From assembly GCA_009602735.1 (NCBI GenBank), contig WELA01005980.1, forward strand, positions 807,653 to 840,997: a stretch of DNA of 33,345 nucleotides, read 5' to 3'. The stretch's first letter is position 1; every line of letters begins with the position of its first letter. The DNA comes from Mesotaenium endlicherianum. Lineage: Eukaryota; Streptophyta; Zygnematophyceae; Zygnematales; Mesotaeniaceae. Below the pieces are notes generated by a model. That model did not search any database. It saw nothing but the letters and a program-made list of their open reading frames with translations, and was not told the origin of the DNA. Made by a program: the position numbers and the translations under genes. Of this stretch, positions 10,798 to 20,683 are shown in pieces.

Positions 10798-11464
10798 CTG
10801 AGCCCAAAGTGCTCCCTTTGCGGAGCCACTCCCTAACGGCTGCAACTGTCCCAGGCATGTGCTGCTCCAAGGACGACGCGTCGTGAATGTATCCCGCCCT
10901 GGCATCTTCGGCGTTGATGGCCACGAGCTTCCACGACAGCGACTCGGAGCAGCTCATCAGTAGGAACGCCGTCAACACCTTTACTTCGTACACTAGCCCC
11001 GTATGCGCACCCAGTGGGCTTACGTCTATCACTTCTAGAGGCTTCCCGTCGTATGGCAGCCCCCCATAGTCTTCGTTGGGTATGGCGGGATTGGCCCATG
11101 TTTGAGGGAGCATCCCCACATGCCATGCAAGGGGACGAGCGAATCGTACGACCTTGTCTTCCCTTCTACTCAACTGCAGAGGCGTGTCATGCTCCCCAAT
11201 GGTTACGTCATAGCTGGCCTGACTGCTCTCAGGAGACTTGCAGATGCAATGAAGAAAATTTCGAGAGCCAGTCAAAGGCACGGTATCCCAGAAGGAAAGG
11301 CTTTGACCAAGCTCGTCGACCAAATAAACGCGGTAATCTACTGAATCCTTATCTGCCTCGGTAGAAAGGTGCCAGTCCGCGAGTTCTATAAGTTCCTTCC
11401 CATGCTCACCAGCGTCCTGTAGCATAAGTTTCTCCACATGCGGCAAAGATAAGACAGCTGCCAT
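10798..11464 (-). CDS. Soluble inorganic pyrophosphatase-like domain with most catalytic residues replaced
   Basis: About 222 residues of eukaryotic/plastid-type family I pyrophosphatase fold, counted from the ATG at 11464. Matching blocks are YRVYLVDELGQ (44-54), GMLPQTW (117-123), DGKPLEVIDV (139-148), SWKLVAIN (177-184) and PGTVAAVREWL (204-214). The family hydrolyses pyrophosphate using Mg2+ held by acidic residues. Here the DxDPxD signature reads D139-G-K141-P-L-E144, the two later Asp (before and in the DWK motif) are Cys/Ser, the active-site Tyr before G-x-LPQT is Val116, and the early Glu/Lys are changed, while the Arg of the RF motif (107) is kept. The exon ends at an excellent donor (CAG-GTAAGT at 10798/10797); the C-terminal tail is not identified. 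The ATG directly follows an in-frame TGA, so the true upstream join is either this ATG or a splice from 12047-11406. It is a pseudoenzyme or an early pseudogene; hydrolase activity is unlikely. Confidence 0.7.
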
Positions 11465-12047
11465 GCTTCATGAGAGGGCTCTCGATGTATTGCGACCTTA
11501 TGACCATGTGAAACTTCGCATCAATTAAGGCGTTAATTCTTAACCATAAAAAGAGGTCGTAGACCAGCTCAGTGGGCTTCGAGTGTTGGTTCTCGCATAG
11601 AGTCACGTAAGTTAAGTGCCTGGTCGTGATATGAAGCAACATGAAGCCTTCCCCGATACTTGAGGAACCAAGGAACTGCACTTCCTGATTGAAGATTGAA
11701 ACGATGTCTTGAGCGCTGCAAGTGGTGGTTAGTAGTGGCTTGTAGCACTTCACAGCTCTTTTGCAGGGGTTGGCACCGTGGCAGGAAACACCGTCCATTG
11801 CTGGTCCATTGTCCAACCGTGTGAACAACAGAGTACAACAGTCGGCAGCAGGTACGCCAACTTGGTCAACCATTTCATCGAGCATTTTGGCGTTGACCGG
11901 CACAAACTGGCACAATCGTTCAAATTGACAAATTGGTATTGTTATGTTCGTGATGACAACTCGGTACCATTTCTTGGTACAATGCCCAACTGGCTTTCGC
12001 TTCCTATGTCCGCTAGTGACAGTCGCTTTCTGTCGCGACCGAAACAT
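11406..12047 (-). CDS. Unrecognised reading frame upstream of the pyrophosphatase-like exon
   Basis: 213 codons from a true ATG (12047) to TGA, overlapping the next exon by 59 bases in another frame. A frame this long is unlikely by chance in moderately AT-rich DNA, and a TATA-like box sits 64-73 bases upstream. I recognise no domain. The protein is Cys-rich (about a dozen Cys), with a basic N-terminus (RSRQK, HRKRKP) and a hydrophobic segment ELVYDLFLWLRIN near residues 165-177. It could be the N-terminal part of one split gene with the pyrophosphatase-like exon (splice or +1 shift near 11410-11500; I found only a weak donor), or a separate small gene. Confidence 0.45.
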   Translation of the reverse strand: MFRSRQKATVTSGHRKRKPVGHCTKKWYRVVITNITIPICQFERLCQFVPVNAKMLDEMVDQVGVPAADCCTLLFTRLDNGPAMDGVSCHGANPCKRAVKCYKPLLTTTCSAQDIVSIFNQEVQFLGSSSIGEGFMLLHITTRHLTYVTLCENQHSKPTELVYDLFLWLRINALIDAKFHMVIRSQYIESPLMKHGSCLIFAACGETYATGRW

Positions 12048-12110
12048 ATAGACTGCTCAATATTGGATATTCTAACCGCTCATAGCAGTTTGTCGGCCTG
12101 CGCTGGGCCG

Positions 12111-12120
12111 AAATATATAA
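12111..12120 (-). promoter_or_regulatory. Candidate TATA box
   Basis: TTATATATTT on the minus strand, 64-73 bases before the ATG at 12047. The spacing suits a plant-type core promoter with a short leader. No other promoter element was identified. Confidence 0.4.
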
Positions 12121-13346
12121 TCTTGTTCTGCCAGGCAGTTGCTGGCAGATAACTACACAAAAAAAAAAATCTTCTAACAATGAGCATGAACGAGTCGCAA
12201 TCAGTGCTGTTCAGGCAGATCCATTGTAGTTCCGCGTGACTATTATCCTCCTGTCTGTCACTTGAAGTCAGCACTCAGCAGTAGAGGCCTTGACAGCTGG
12301 TAATTCAAAATCCTCCAGTGGTCATCTTCGATTGAGAATGGACGCATGCTTGATATGGCGTGATACGCCTGAATCTCATTCATTGGATTTCATGCATTTC
12401 ATTGCTGTCAATTGCTGTAGCCTCTCACGTCGTGACGTCTTTGGCGCCTTGCCCCAGCGTGGCCTATGTTTCTTTTTTAAATCTTGGACTTTGACTGACT
12501 TCGATCTTCGTTTGGCCCACCTGGCAGCTGGCTGCTCTTGCTTGGCTAGAAGCAGCTAGAAGTGCATCATATCACATGTATGGAATAATCAGGACATACT
12601 TAATCTGTCTGGACGTTTTTGAAATCAAAGTGGAATATCAGTAATCGACAGCCAGGACTAGCCAGGACTTGTTCAGGGCCCAGGCTCCACCATTTGACAC
12701 CCCCGCTCCATCACGCCAATGGTAATTGGCTACTCATGCATGTCGGGCTCGGGTCGCACAATCCTTCAGTGACGAATCACTGCAGAAACGGGCAGATGAA
12801 AGTAGAAATGGTGATCGATTTTGGTGACAAAAGGTGACTGATCATGACTAATAATTACCCTTTCGCACTTCTTTGCCCAGGATTTGTCTCACTCTGTCTT
12901 GCTTTGTCTGGTCCCTGTGGCTGGTGTAGGCTGGTGCCTGAAAATCACTGAAAACCTACTGTAAAGACAGACAGGCACTTGGTACCGATAAGTGTCGACC
13001 ACAGCTGTATCATGCAGTATCGTGTATGTCTTCGCTTATAGGGAGTCGGGAGTCGGGACACAGGCTTCTACTGGACTCCGGAGCCTGGACTCTGGAGTCT
13101 GCACTGGTCTGGACTCTGCACCCCTGTCAGGGCCACGGAGCCGCGGGGAGCAACCAGGAGTGGGCCTGGAGGTCTCCGTCTGACCAATGATCAGATTCAA
13201 AGGAGCCTGCGGCCCTGCAGGCTTCTAATATTGGCTGAAAAAGAGTGTGGTTTGAACTTCGATCCATGAGGTAGCTCTTTATTTATGAGTCGCTAATTAG
13301 ACCCACCATTTCGAGGATTTATACTCACTTTATCTAGTTAGCCTAC
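12121..13346. other. Intergenic region, no gene recognised
   Basis: AT-rich DNA with only short open frames. A small cluster of imperfect GGACTC/GGAGTC motifs lies at about 13040-13130, and a duplicated CAGCCAGGACTAG-type motif near 12650. Nothing else is supported. Confidence 0.5.
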
Positions 13347-13349
13347 TTA

Positions 13350-13782
13350 GGGCCTATTTACAGTGGACACCGCACCATTATTGAACTACGGCGATGGCTA
13401 TATTGGATTCAATTTAAGGCTTTTAAATGAAGGGTATTATCAAAAAACGCGTTTGGTTTACAGTGCATATCGAGTACATTTTCCAAATTATTTATGTCAA
13501 TTCCCCTCCTCGCGATCTCGTGCGAATGGTGAGCGGATTTTGCGGGGGTGCAATTTTGACATGAAAAACAAGGGGGACTCGCCGTGGATCGAGGTCGAAT
13601 AGCTTCCAAGAGTATTATTGAACGAAACGCCTACTTTTGTTCAAGACTGATGAGCATTTCAATATCGTAGACTTCATTGTAAACCATTGTTTCACGCGTC
13701 GTTTTTCAAAGATGCCTTGCCGTACAATGACTTACGTTTCGTTCAATAATAATGCACGGAAAGGCCCACTGTAAACAGGCCC
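13350..13782. mobile_element. PIF/Harbinger (Tourist-like) MITE with TTA target duplication
   Basis: A 433-bp element. The left end reads GGGCCTATTTACAGTGG and the right end, on the opposite strand, reads GGGCCTGTTTACAGTGG; the arms stay similar for about 40 bases (both reach an ATTATTGAAC block). It is flanked by TTA at 13347-13349 and 13783-13785. GGGCCTGTTT ends with a 3-bp TTA/TAA duplication are the hallmark of PIF/Harbinger MITEs of the Tourist type. The interior has no transposase frame, so it would be mobilised in trans. Intact ends and duplication suggest a fairly recent insertion. Confidence 0.85.
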
Positions 13783-13785
13783 TTA

Positions 13786-14555
13786 AAATGCCATCATGCA
13801 AAACAGAACTTTGAGGCCTACCAGCAAGAAAAGGTTTCAAATTTTTCAACAAGACATCATTTTTTATGTGTCTCAAGCAATCTCACCCCTCATGAACATG
13901 ACGCAACCACCTTTCTACAATTCTTTACCAACATGTGGGTCAAGTTGCGTATATGTTGGGCCTAAGGCAGGATCGGTTAAATTGTACGTGACGACGGTGA
14001 TTGGTTTTCATGGCATATGCAAATCAATTGAAATCATTCTAGAAGAAAAAAGACATTGTAAATTAATGATCACACTTGCACCACAACCTTCCCGCCCACA
14101 TTGTCTAATAGCGAAGAGGTCTACTACTTGTAAGTCTATAAATCAATATATTATAACTCTTATCATCTCGAGTTCGATTTGGTGTTTCGAATATAAGAGG
14201 ATGTTGTAACGTTTCTGCTTTTTAAGAGGATCTTTTCCTCGGTATTCAAGGAATATTTTATAATAGCAAAAAGAAACTAACTGTAACTTGAAATACTTGA
14301 CAAAGCCTTGAGATGCGAAAATGAGAACTACAGTAGAATGTGTGCTTGTGAGAGTTGCCCTCACAATGAATCCTGCAAGTATTTATACTTGCACGACGTA
14401 AGGCACTGGAGTGCTTCGAGTCACCACCTAAAGCAACGGTCATGTCTACGAAAACAGACGAATGGATGTGAACCGCACGGCAGAATGCTCGTATGGATGT
14501 GCCCGTTCGACTGAAAGCTTGAAATCGTGCCATGTGACAATTTCGAGACTTTTTG
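13786..14555. other. AT-rich intergenic DNA
   Basis: No supported gene. A 137-codon plus-strand frame (13796-14209) has no recognisable domain and composition like its surroundings, so I leave it uncalled. Confidence 0.4.
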
Positions 14556-15071
14556 ACGATTCTCGAAGAATCGTTTCACGCCGAACAGGCGTAGTCATGT
14601 CATCGCGTCTTTTTGAAAAGACGTGACTGTTTGCGGAGTCGCGTACACGTGCTTTCATCGTGACCGGGAAAATCTACTTCGCCAATCGATTAGGTGTGAA
14701 CATTTCAAACAAAAGGGCGGGTTCGAATCCGCATGAATGCAAAGTCACTTTGCATATTTCGTTTCTTTTGACTAAGTTCGGATTAACGACTCGTCGTTAA
14801 ACCGAAATCGGTGATTGTGCATTATCTTAAATAATGGCAATCAAAATTACTTAATCAAGCAATGATTGACTAAGTTATCACCTCATAATGAATCAAGGTA
14901 ACTTTATGAATGATTATGTCGTACAATTGCGAAGTAGTCGAATTACTTTATGACGCTTTTTGCAATTGCATCTTGGTCGTTTCGCCAATCGACCCGGAAC
15001 TAATCGGCACACGCGTGTGGCGATTAATTTATCAGGACGCAATCATTTATCAATTTAACATATTGATAAAT
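14556..15071. repeat. Cluster of near-perfect hairpins (fold-back region)
   Basis: Five strong inverted repeats within about 515 bases: ACGATTCT/AGAATCGT with a 3-base loop (14556-14574); CGTCTTTT/AAAAGACG with a 2-base loop (14606-14623); 14-bp arms with one mismatch around a TC loop (14777-14806); a 26-base near-palindrome centred on CACACGCGTGTG (about 15002-15027); and ATTTATCAAT/ATTGATAAAT with a 7-base loop (15045-15071). The segment TTCGCCAATCGA also occurs twice (near 14679 and 14981). No coding potential. It could be a fold-back/MITE-like element or a structured transcript. Confidence 0.55.
14717..14732 (+). repeat. tRNA-like T-arm / Pol III B-box (SINE-like relic, copy 1)
   Basis: GGTTCGAATCC at 14720-14730 is a perfect Pol III B-box within a GCGG/CCGC stem. 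No complete tRNA cloverleaf can be drawn around it. A similar box with similar following sequence occurs at 28570-28587, and both are followed 400-450 bases later by a related segment ending CAGATYGTTACAT (15084-15136 and 28983-29034). I infer a dispersed tRNA-derived family, not a functional tRNA. Confidence 0.4.
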
Positions 15072-15136
15072 AATATAACGTATTTTAAGTAATCGAGAAA
15101 ACGCCCCAAATATGCCTGAAAAGCTCAGATCGTTAC

Positions 15137-15951
15137 ATATGTAAGTCTTTAGGTTGTAAATATTTATGGCATGCAAGTCTCGATGGTTTTGCTTGAGGAC
15201 TGAGCTTTGTGCATAAGGCATATGTGGGACATTAGCGCAAAGAAATAAGGCGTCTTGTTTTCGTACCTGAATATACAATTGTTCAGATTTGTTCGAAGTT
15301 TGACAGTGGGATGGGTGCAATGTGGGCATCATTGTTAGTGTTTTTTTGAACAAAATATCAAGTTCATGTCAACTTTGTTGCACTGAGCAAAGTCAAAACT
15401 TGTTAACTTGTGACAAAAAGATAGCCTTTGCATGATAAATTCCGGAATTCGGGTATCTGTCAAATCTTGCAAGTTGATTGCTACATTAAAACTTCATTTG
15501 CCAATATTTCGAGCGCAACCAAAATAAAATGTGCTATCATGAGGCTGAACATGATGCTCCAGCCTCCGAGCCGCTTAACGACTAGTTTTGGCAAGATTAA
15601 AAGAAGCCCAAACGCCTCAACCAAGTTGACCTCATGTCATGTGCGTGTCAATGTTTCAAACATAATCTGAAAATTAAAGACCCTTTCTAAAATTCAATCA
15701 ATCAAAAAAAAAAAAAAAAGCTTTCCGTAGTTGTTACAACAACAATAAGGCAATAGAAGTGACCAACGTCGGTAGCCGACAAATTAGGTTTTGGTGGGCA
15801 AATTACTTTTTGCATAAAATCTTGCAAGTGCGTGTGTGCTTCTACGCGTGCATGCATTTATGCGAGCGTGCGTGCGTGCCTCAATGCGTCTGCGTATGCG
15901 GAGCGGATTTAAGTGTGTAGAATTATATATGATATGATATTGTAACGGCAC
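15137..15951. other. Intergenic DNA with a short poly-A run and an alternating purine-pyrimidine tract
   Basis: No gene recognised. A poly-A run lies near 15704-15719. At about 15829-15900 there is a GTGCGTGT/TGCATGCA-type tract rich in alternating purine-pyrimidine steps. The last five bases (GGCAC, 15947-15951) are the left target duplication of Element 1. Confidence 0.5.
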
Positions 15952-16445
15952 TGTAGTGGAACAGATAGATAAAGTACTTAGTAAAATATAATACTATATC
16001 TATTCAAGATGCAAGGATCTTTGAACACAAGTGGTAGCTTCTTGAAAGAGAGATGCCTTCTTGAAAGTGAATATATTTCTGGAATTTCGCAAGTACAAGA
16101 GTGATTCTAGAATGCCTTTTTATGTCCTAGATCTTGTTTATATCCTTGCTACGTAAGTAATTACTAGGAGGGTGCATGTTGATGTGTTGGCACCCAACAC
16201 ATCCCAGAACTTGCCACCTCTTTCTAGAATAATGTACACATGTCCTTTTGACCTGAAAATGGCATATCTGACTTTTGCCACATGGAATTCTTCTAGGTCC
16301 TTCCTCTAACTTTGAAAATGCCTTACAAGGTTCAAACAACATGAACCAAGTCACTAGAGTATCTATTCACACTTGAATCTACACAAATGTATTCAAAAGC
16401 ATTACAATAAGAACAAACGTATAAATTATAACTCATATCACTACA
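15952..16445 (-). repeat. Element 1, 3' LTR
   Basis: 494 bp, TGTAGTG...CACTACA on the plus strand. It is homologous along its whole length to 21905-22407, with scattered substitutions and a few indels. It carries the GGCACCCAACACATC-type segment shared with the second LTR and, reversed, with the fragment at 23523-23904. Confidence 0.95.
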
Positions 16446-17300
16446 TCACTCCCCAGACACAAAGAGCGATGTCTCGGCGCGTCAAGTCAGGTCTCGCACA
16501 TGTGGAGAAGACTAGTCAAAGGCTTCAAGTGAGGTGTCGCACATGTAAAGAAGACTAGTCAAAGGCTGCAAGCCAGGTACTACACATGTAAGGTAGACTA
16601 GGGGCAAGGTCGTGGGTGGTGTGACCTTATTGGCTAGCCTGCTCCTTGATGATAAGGAAAATAGTACAAGTTAACCCGAAATCTGCCACGGATTCAAAAT
16701 TGATAACGTCTAAAGAACTGCTTCAAATCTACAAATTCTAGTGCCAAATGGAGCGCGTCAAAGACATCTACCAGGTCACCAAATTTGAAAGCATTCTAAC
16801 TTTTGGAGTGCCGTCGAGAGCAGAAAGAGTAGGCGCTACTCCAAATATGTGCAGAAACTTTTGAAAATTATGAGTACTGCAATACTTCGTCAAACTGTGC
16901 AAAATTAGTCCCTAAAGAAGGGCAGTAAATTATTCTACCATAGCCTTGAGTTTCATAGCATTCCAAGTTACGGGAGGGCACAATGTCAGAAAGCATATTC
17001 TCCCCTAATAATGCCAGCAGCCTGACCTCCTTGTGTTGAGAGCTTTGTATCTCTCTGACCGCAGCTTCAAATTGAGCAGACTTAAACTCTAAAAAATGGC
17101 CTACTCATGGACTAGAGCGAGATAAAATTTCAAAATTTAGTATGCAGAGACCTATCAGCAGTAGCAGTTTGAGTTTTTGGTCGAGAAATTGCGAGAAGAG
17201 AAGAGTTCTAATGTCAACTTTTACTCTTTCTGGTTCTTGCAGGCTGCCTGCAAGGGTTATTTTGCTACTTCTTGATGACAGCAGGCTGCCTCCCAGAAGT
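16446..17300 (-). other. Element 1, 3' untranslated region and purine tract
   Basis: About 0.85 kb between the last recognisable chromodomain frame and the 3' LTR. It holds a short polypurine-like tract (GGGGAGTGA on the minus strand, next to the LTR) and the 43-bp tandem repeats. No coding potential recognised. Confidence 0.6.
16483..16601. repeat. 43-bp tandem repeat, about 2.8 copies
   Basis: Three consecutive units starting at 16483, 16526 and 16569, each containing CACATGT followed by AGACTAG; the first two units also share AGTCAAAGGCT. They lie inside Element 1, about 40 bases from its 3' LTR. Units differ at several positions, the third most. Confidence 0.85.
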
Positions 17301-20300
17301 CTATTGGCTTCTAGGAGAGAGACTTGGGGCTGGTCCAAGATGCGGCTTGGCGGCATGGAAGTGTTTCAACTTCCTCTGGATTTTGACAAGGTAGTGCGCC
17401 GCCACCCAACTATTCTCCGAATCAATATATTCTTTCCACTTACTAAGATATTGTTGTTGCTTCCTGAAATTTCTCATAGCTTCCACTTCTTTATCCAAAT
17501 GATCATCCACTATTCTTGGGGCTCATAGGGTTGTCACTCGTCTTGGGAACTTGTTGTCTGGTTGCACATATGGCTTGAATAGATAATTATGGAACACCGG
17601 GTCGATGTGCATGGTTTCGGGGATCTCTAGCTTAAAAGCAACGGGGTTGGCTCGCTGGATAATCTTAAATGGTCCCAAATACTTGGGAGAGAACTTGCTG
17701 CCGGCAGGCCTGTTCTTGGATGATAGTAACACCTTGTCACCACTCTATATGTAATTTCTCTTCTAGACGGGTTTGCCACGCTTGCTTTAGCATCTTGCGC
17801 ACGCTGTGGAGCTTCCTTGGCTGGTGCAAGGGCTTCTTCTAATGTCTCCAAAAAATCTGCTGCTGCAGGTACTTCATCATGGCCAGCCGTGAAACTCAGT
17901 GGCGTGGTTGGATGGAAGCCATAGTTGAGGAAGATGGTGACTCTTGGGTAGAGGCCTGCAGGATGTTGTTGTAGGCAAACTCCAAGGGAGTCAAGTACAT
18001 GTCCCAATTTTCCTCTAGAGTAGACACGTAGGCTCTTAGGGAGGTCTTTAGGGTACAGTTCATACGCTCTGATTGTCCATTTGATTGCGGGTGGTAGGTA
18101 GTGGACATATCTAGCGATGTACCTATGTTCTTCAAGAGATATTTCCAGAAATGGCTAATGAATGTTGGATCGACACAATTCTTGATGGTAGTCCATGGAG
18201 TCGGAAGAAGTTGTCAAAGATTACTCTTGCAAGTTGTGGTGCTGTAGTTTTAGTCGTTGTGGGAATGAAGTGTGCCATCTTGGTAAGTCTGTCCACCACC
18301 TTTAGTATTGCATTATGACCTTGAGGTGTCAAGGGCAGGTCCACGATAAGATTCATTGAGATGTCCGTCCATTGGCTCTCCGAGATTGGTAGTGGATGGA
18401 GGAGTCCTCCCGCCTTTTGTGATGATGGCTTGACTCTTTGGCATGTGTCATAGCTCCTGCACTACTCCTTCACTTGCTTAAACATGCCTAATCAGCAATA
18501 AGTCCTCGCTAGAACGCCCGTGGTCTTTAGGATCCCAAAGTGTCCTCCAAGAGGGTTGTCGTGTGCTTCTCGTAGAAGCAAGAGCCGGAGGTCTAAGTCA
18601 TTAGGAACACATCTCTGGTCCGTGTCTTGCCTCACCCAATAATTGCTTTCTTGCTTCTTGTATGGGTCCAACGTTGCTTCACCGTTCTTGTAGTAAGGGT
18701 CTCTTTTATAGGCGGCTGAAAGTCCTGCCTCCAAATCCGTATGCAAGGTTGTCGTAACCGAATTCACTTGTAGCCTTAAAAGGGGGTCGGCGGAATTTGT
18801 CTTCCCGAGTTGGTACTAAATCTTGATGTTGTATTGTTGCAGGTATCCACTCCATCTTGCTTGTCTCCTTGAGAGATGCGGCTGCGTCTGGAGGTGCTTC
18901 AACACCTCGTGGTTCGTAGTGACTAGCACCTTGCATCCTTCAATGTAACAGCGCCAAACCTTCAAGGCATGTATAATTGCCAACGCCTCTCCCTCCGTGG
19001 TTGTCTAATTCTGCTTGACTAGATTTAGCTTCCTTGACTCATAGGCAATGGGCTGCAGTCCCTTGCCTTGGTCTTGAAGCACAATTGCTCCTATTGCATA
19101 GGACGATGCATCGATGATGACGTGGAAGGGCCAATCTGGATTTGGACTTGAGAGTGTGAGCACCGGGGATGTCGTCAATTTTTGCTTCGGTTGTTGGAAT
19201 GCTTCCATTTCATGGTCCAAACATATGGCTTGTCCTTTTTTAGTAGATCCGTGAGGGGGGCTGCTATGTGCGAGAAGCTCTGGATGAATCTCCTGTACCA
19301 ATTGACAAATCCCAAAAATGATTGGAGCTCTTACTTGGTAGTGGGGGTTGGCTAGTCCTCCACCACCGTGGTCTTCTTGGGTTCCATCTTTATGCCATCA
19401 GCAGTCACGTGGAGACCAAGAAACTCCACGTTTTGTTTAGCGAACTTGCACTTTGACTCCTTTGCAAATAGCTTGTTTTGCTTCAATACTTCGAGGACTT
19501 CTTTCAAGTGTCTCGCATGCTCTTCAAGGGTCTTGCTGTAGATAAGGATGTCAGCGATGAATACCACCACAAACCTGTCCAACATGGGCTGAAATATGGT
19601 GTTTATCATAGTCATGAAAGTTGCCAGCGCGTTGGTGAGTCCAAATGGCAGGACCATGAACTCAAAACTCCCACATCTTGTCCTGAACGTCGTCTTCTTT
19701 ATGTCGGGTTCAGCGATGCGAATCTGGTGGTAGCCGCTTCTCAAGTCCACCTTCGTGAAGTACTTGGCTCCAACCAGCCTTCTTCTTGACAAATAGCACC
19801 GGGTTCCAAATGGCGACTTGCTAGGTTGAATAAAGCCATGCTCTAGTGGCTCTTTGATTTGCTTCTTGACTTCGTCTAGCTCCGTGTCTGACATCTTGAA
19901 CGCAGGCCAAGAGATGGGCTTGCTTCTAGGCTCCAACTCTATCTTGTGGTCTTCGAATCTCTTGGGGGTTAAGCCCTTGGGCAATCTCGGGGAAAACACT
20001 TTGTAGTCCTTCAAGACTTCTTGTATCTCCTCAGGAATGGGGCTGCCTTCTTGAATCTTGATGTTTTCCTTGATGTCTTTTGGCGTGATCAAGACCAAAA
20101 GAAGCTCGTGTCCCTTCCTCACAAGTCTCTTGAGTTGGAGGGCGGACAATAGTATCTCGTGTGCCGGCTTCTTGATGTTTTGGGTCTGGATATTGTGGAT
20201 TGCGCGCAAAATACAGATTTTGAAAGTGATGCTGTTCTTGATCTTGATGGTAATGTCCCTCCAATCAACGTGGGGGTTGTGCTTAGTCAACCAAGGCGTC

Positions 20301-20676
20301 CCTACGATGACGTCGTTCTTGCCCAATTGTATGGGGGAGAACACTACTCTATCCTTGAAGGACTTGATAGAGAGTGCCAAGGGGTACGTCTTCTTGGAAG
20401 GGGTACTATAGGAGAATCCGTCAGGCATCATAATCTCCTCGTCGTGGTCAAGAGTTTGCATAGTAATACCGTGCTTGGTGGCAAAATCTGCAGCGATGAA
20501 GTTGCCTTAAGCTTCGCTATCCACCAAGATGTGGACCTTCTCTCCTCCAAGGTAACCTCTCAAACTCATTGGGGCTGGAATGTCATCTTCAACGGGGGTC
20601 TCCACCTCACTTGGCTTGTTGTCTTCTCGTGAAGTGAGTCTTGGGGTGGTAGGCTCCTGACCTACCGGCGCTGTCC
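17301..20676 (-). pseudogene. Element 1 pol (protease, RT, RNase H, integrase, chromodomain), inactivated
   Basis: The polyprotein of a Ty3/gypsy element in pieces. Protease: the active-site region reads VDSEA followed at once by a stop (20507-20509). RT: recognisable from about 20060 to 19370, but the segment after SPFG lacks about 35 residues and changes frame, and the catalytic box reads FIADILIYSK (19550-19561), with Ala in place of the first Asp. Two stops follow (the first at 19352-19354). RNase H: starts after a frame change near 19230; TTNH has Asn where the family has Asp. Integrase: the zinc-finger CC half is visible, the first core Asp is Asn (ISMNLI), the second Asp region is scrambled, and the Glu in GQSER remains. 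Chromodomain: YLSKWKEYIDSENSW near 17450-17400, behind another stop. It therefore cannot encode working replication enzymes. Confidence 0.9.
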
Positions 20677-20683
20677 GTTTTTT
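20648..20683 (-). promoter_or_regulatory. Candidate -1 ribosomal frameshift signal (slip site plus hairpin) at the gag/pol overlap
   Basis: In gag phase the codons are TCA AAA AAC, so the heptamer A_AAA_AAC (20683-20677) is correctly phased for -1 slippage. The gag stop TAG (20664-20662) is five codons downstream. After a 10-base spacer comes a hairpin GGTAGG...CCTACC (20666-20661 with 20653-20648, loop 7, extendable by one G-U pair), and the gag stop lies inside its 5' arm. After slippage the reading continues in the protease frame (TAPVGQEP). All three parts of a classical -1 signal are present in the right order; function is inferred. Confidence 0.6.

Noticed and set aside
5852..11464. One gene joining the pyrophosphatase-like exon to the 1311-codon frame
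   Set aside because: The large frame has its own ATG shortly after an in-frame stop, with a G-rich, pyrimidine-poor sequence before it that is a bad acceptor. Separate genes are simpler.
13796..14209. 137-codon plus-strand frame
   Set aside because: No domain, no splice or promoter context, and AT-rich composition like the surrounding intergenic DNA.
14660..14740. Functional tRNA gene around the B-box
   Set aside because: No acceptor stem, D-arm or anticodon arm can be drawn with proper spacing; only the T-arm-like part is convincing. The same holds at 28530-28600.
15829..15900. GTGCGTGT-rich tract as a regulatory or tandem repeat element
   Set aside because: Only loosely periodic; alternating purine-pyrimidine runs of this size occur often in intergenic DNA.
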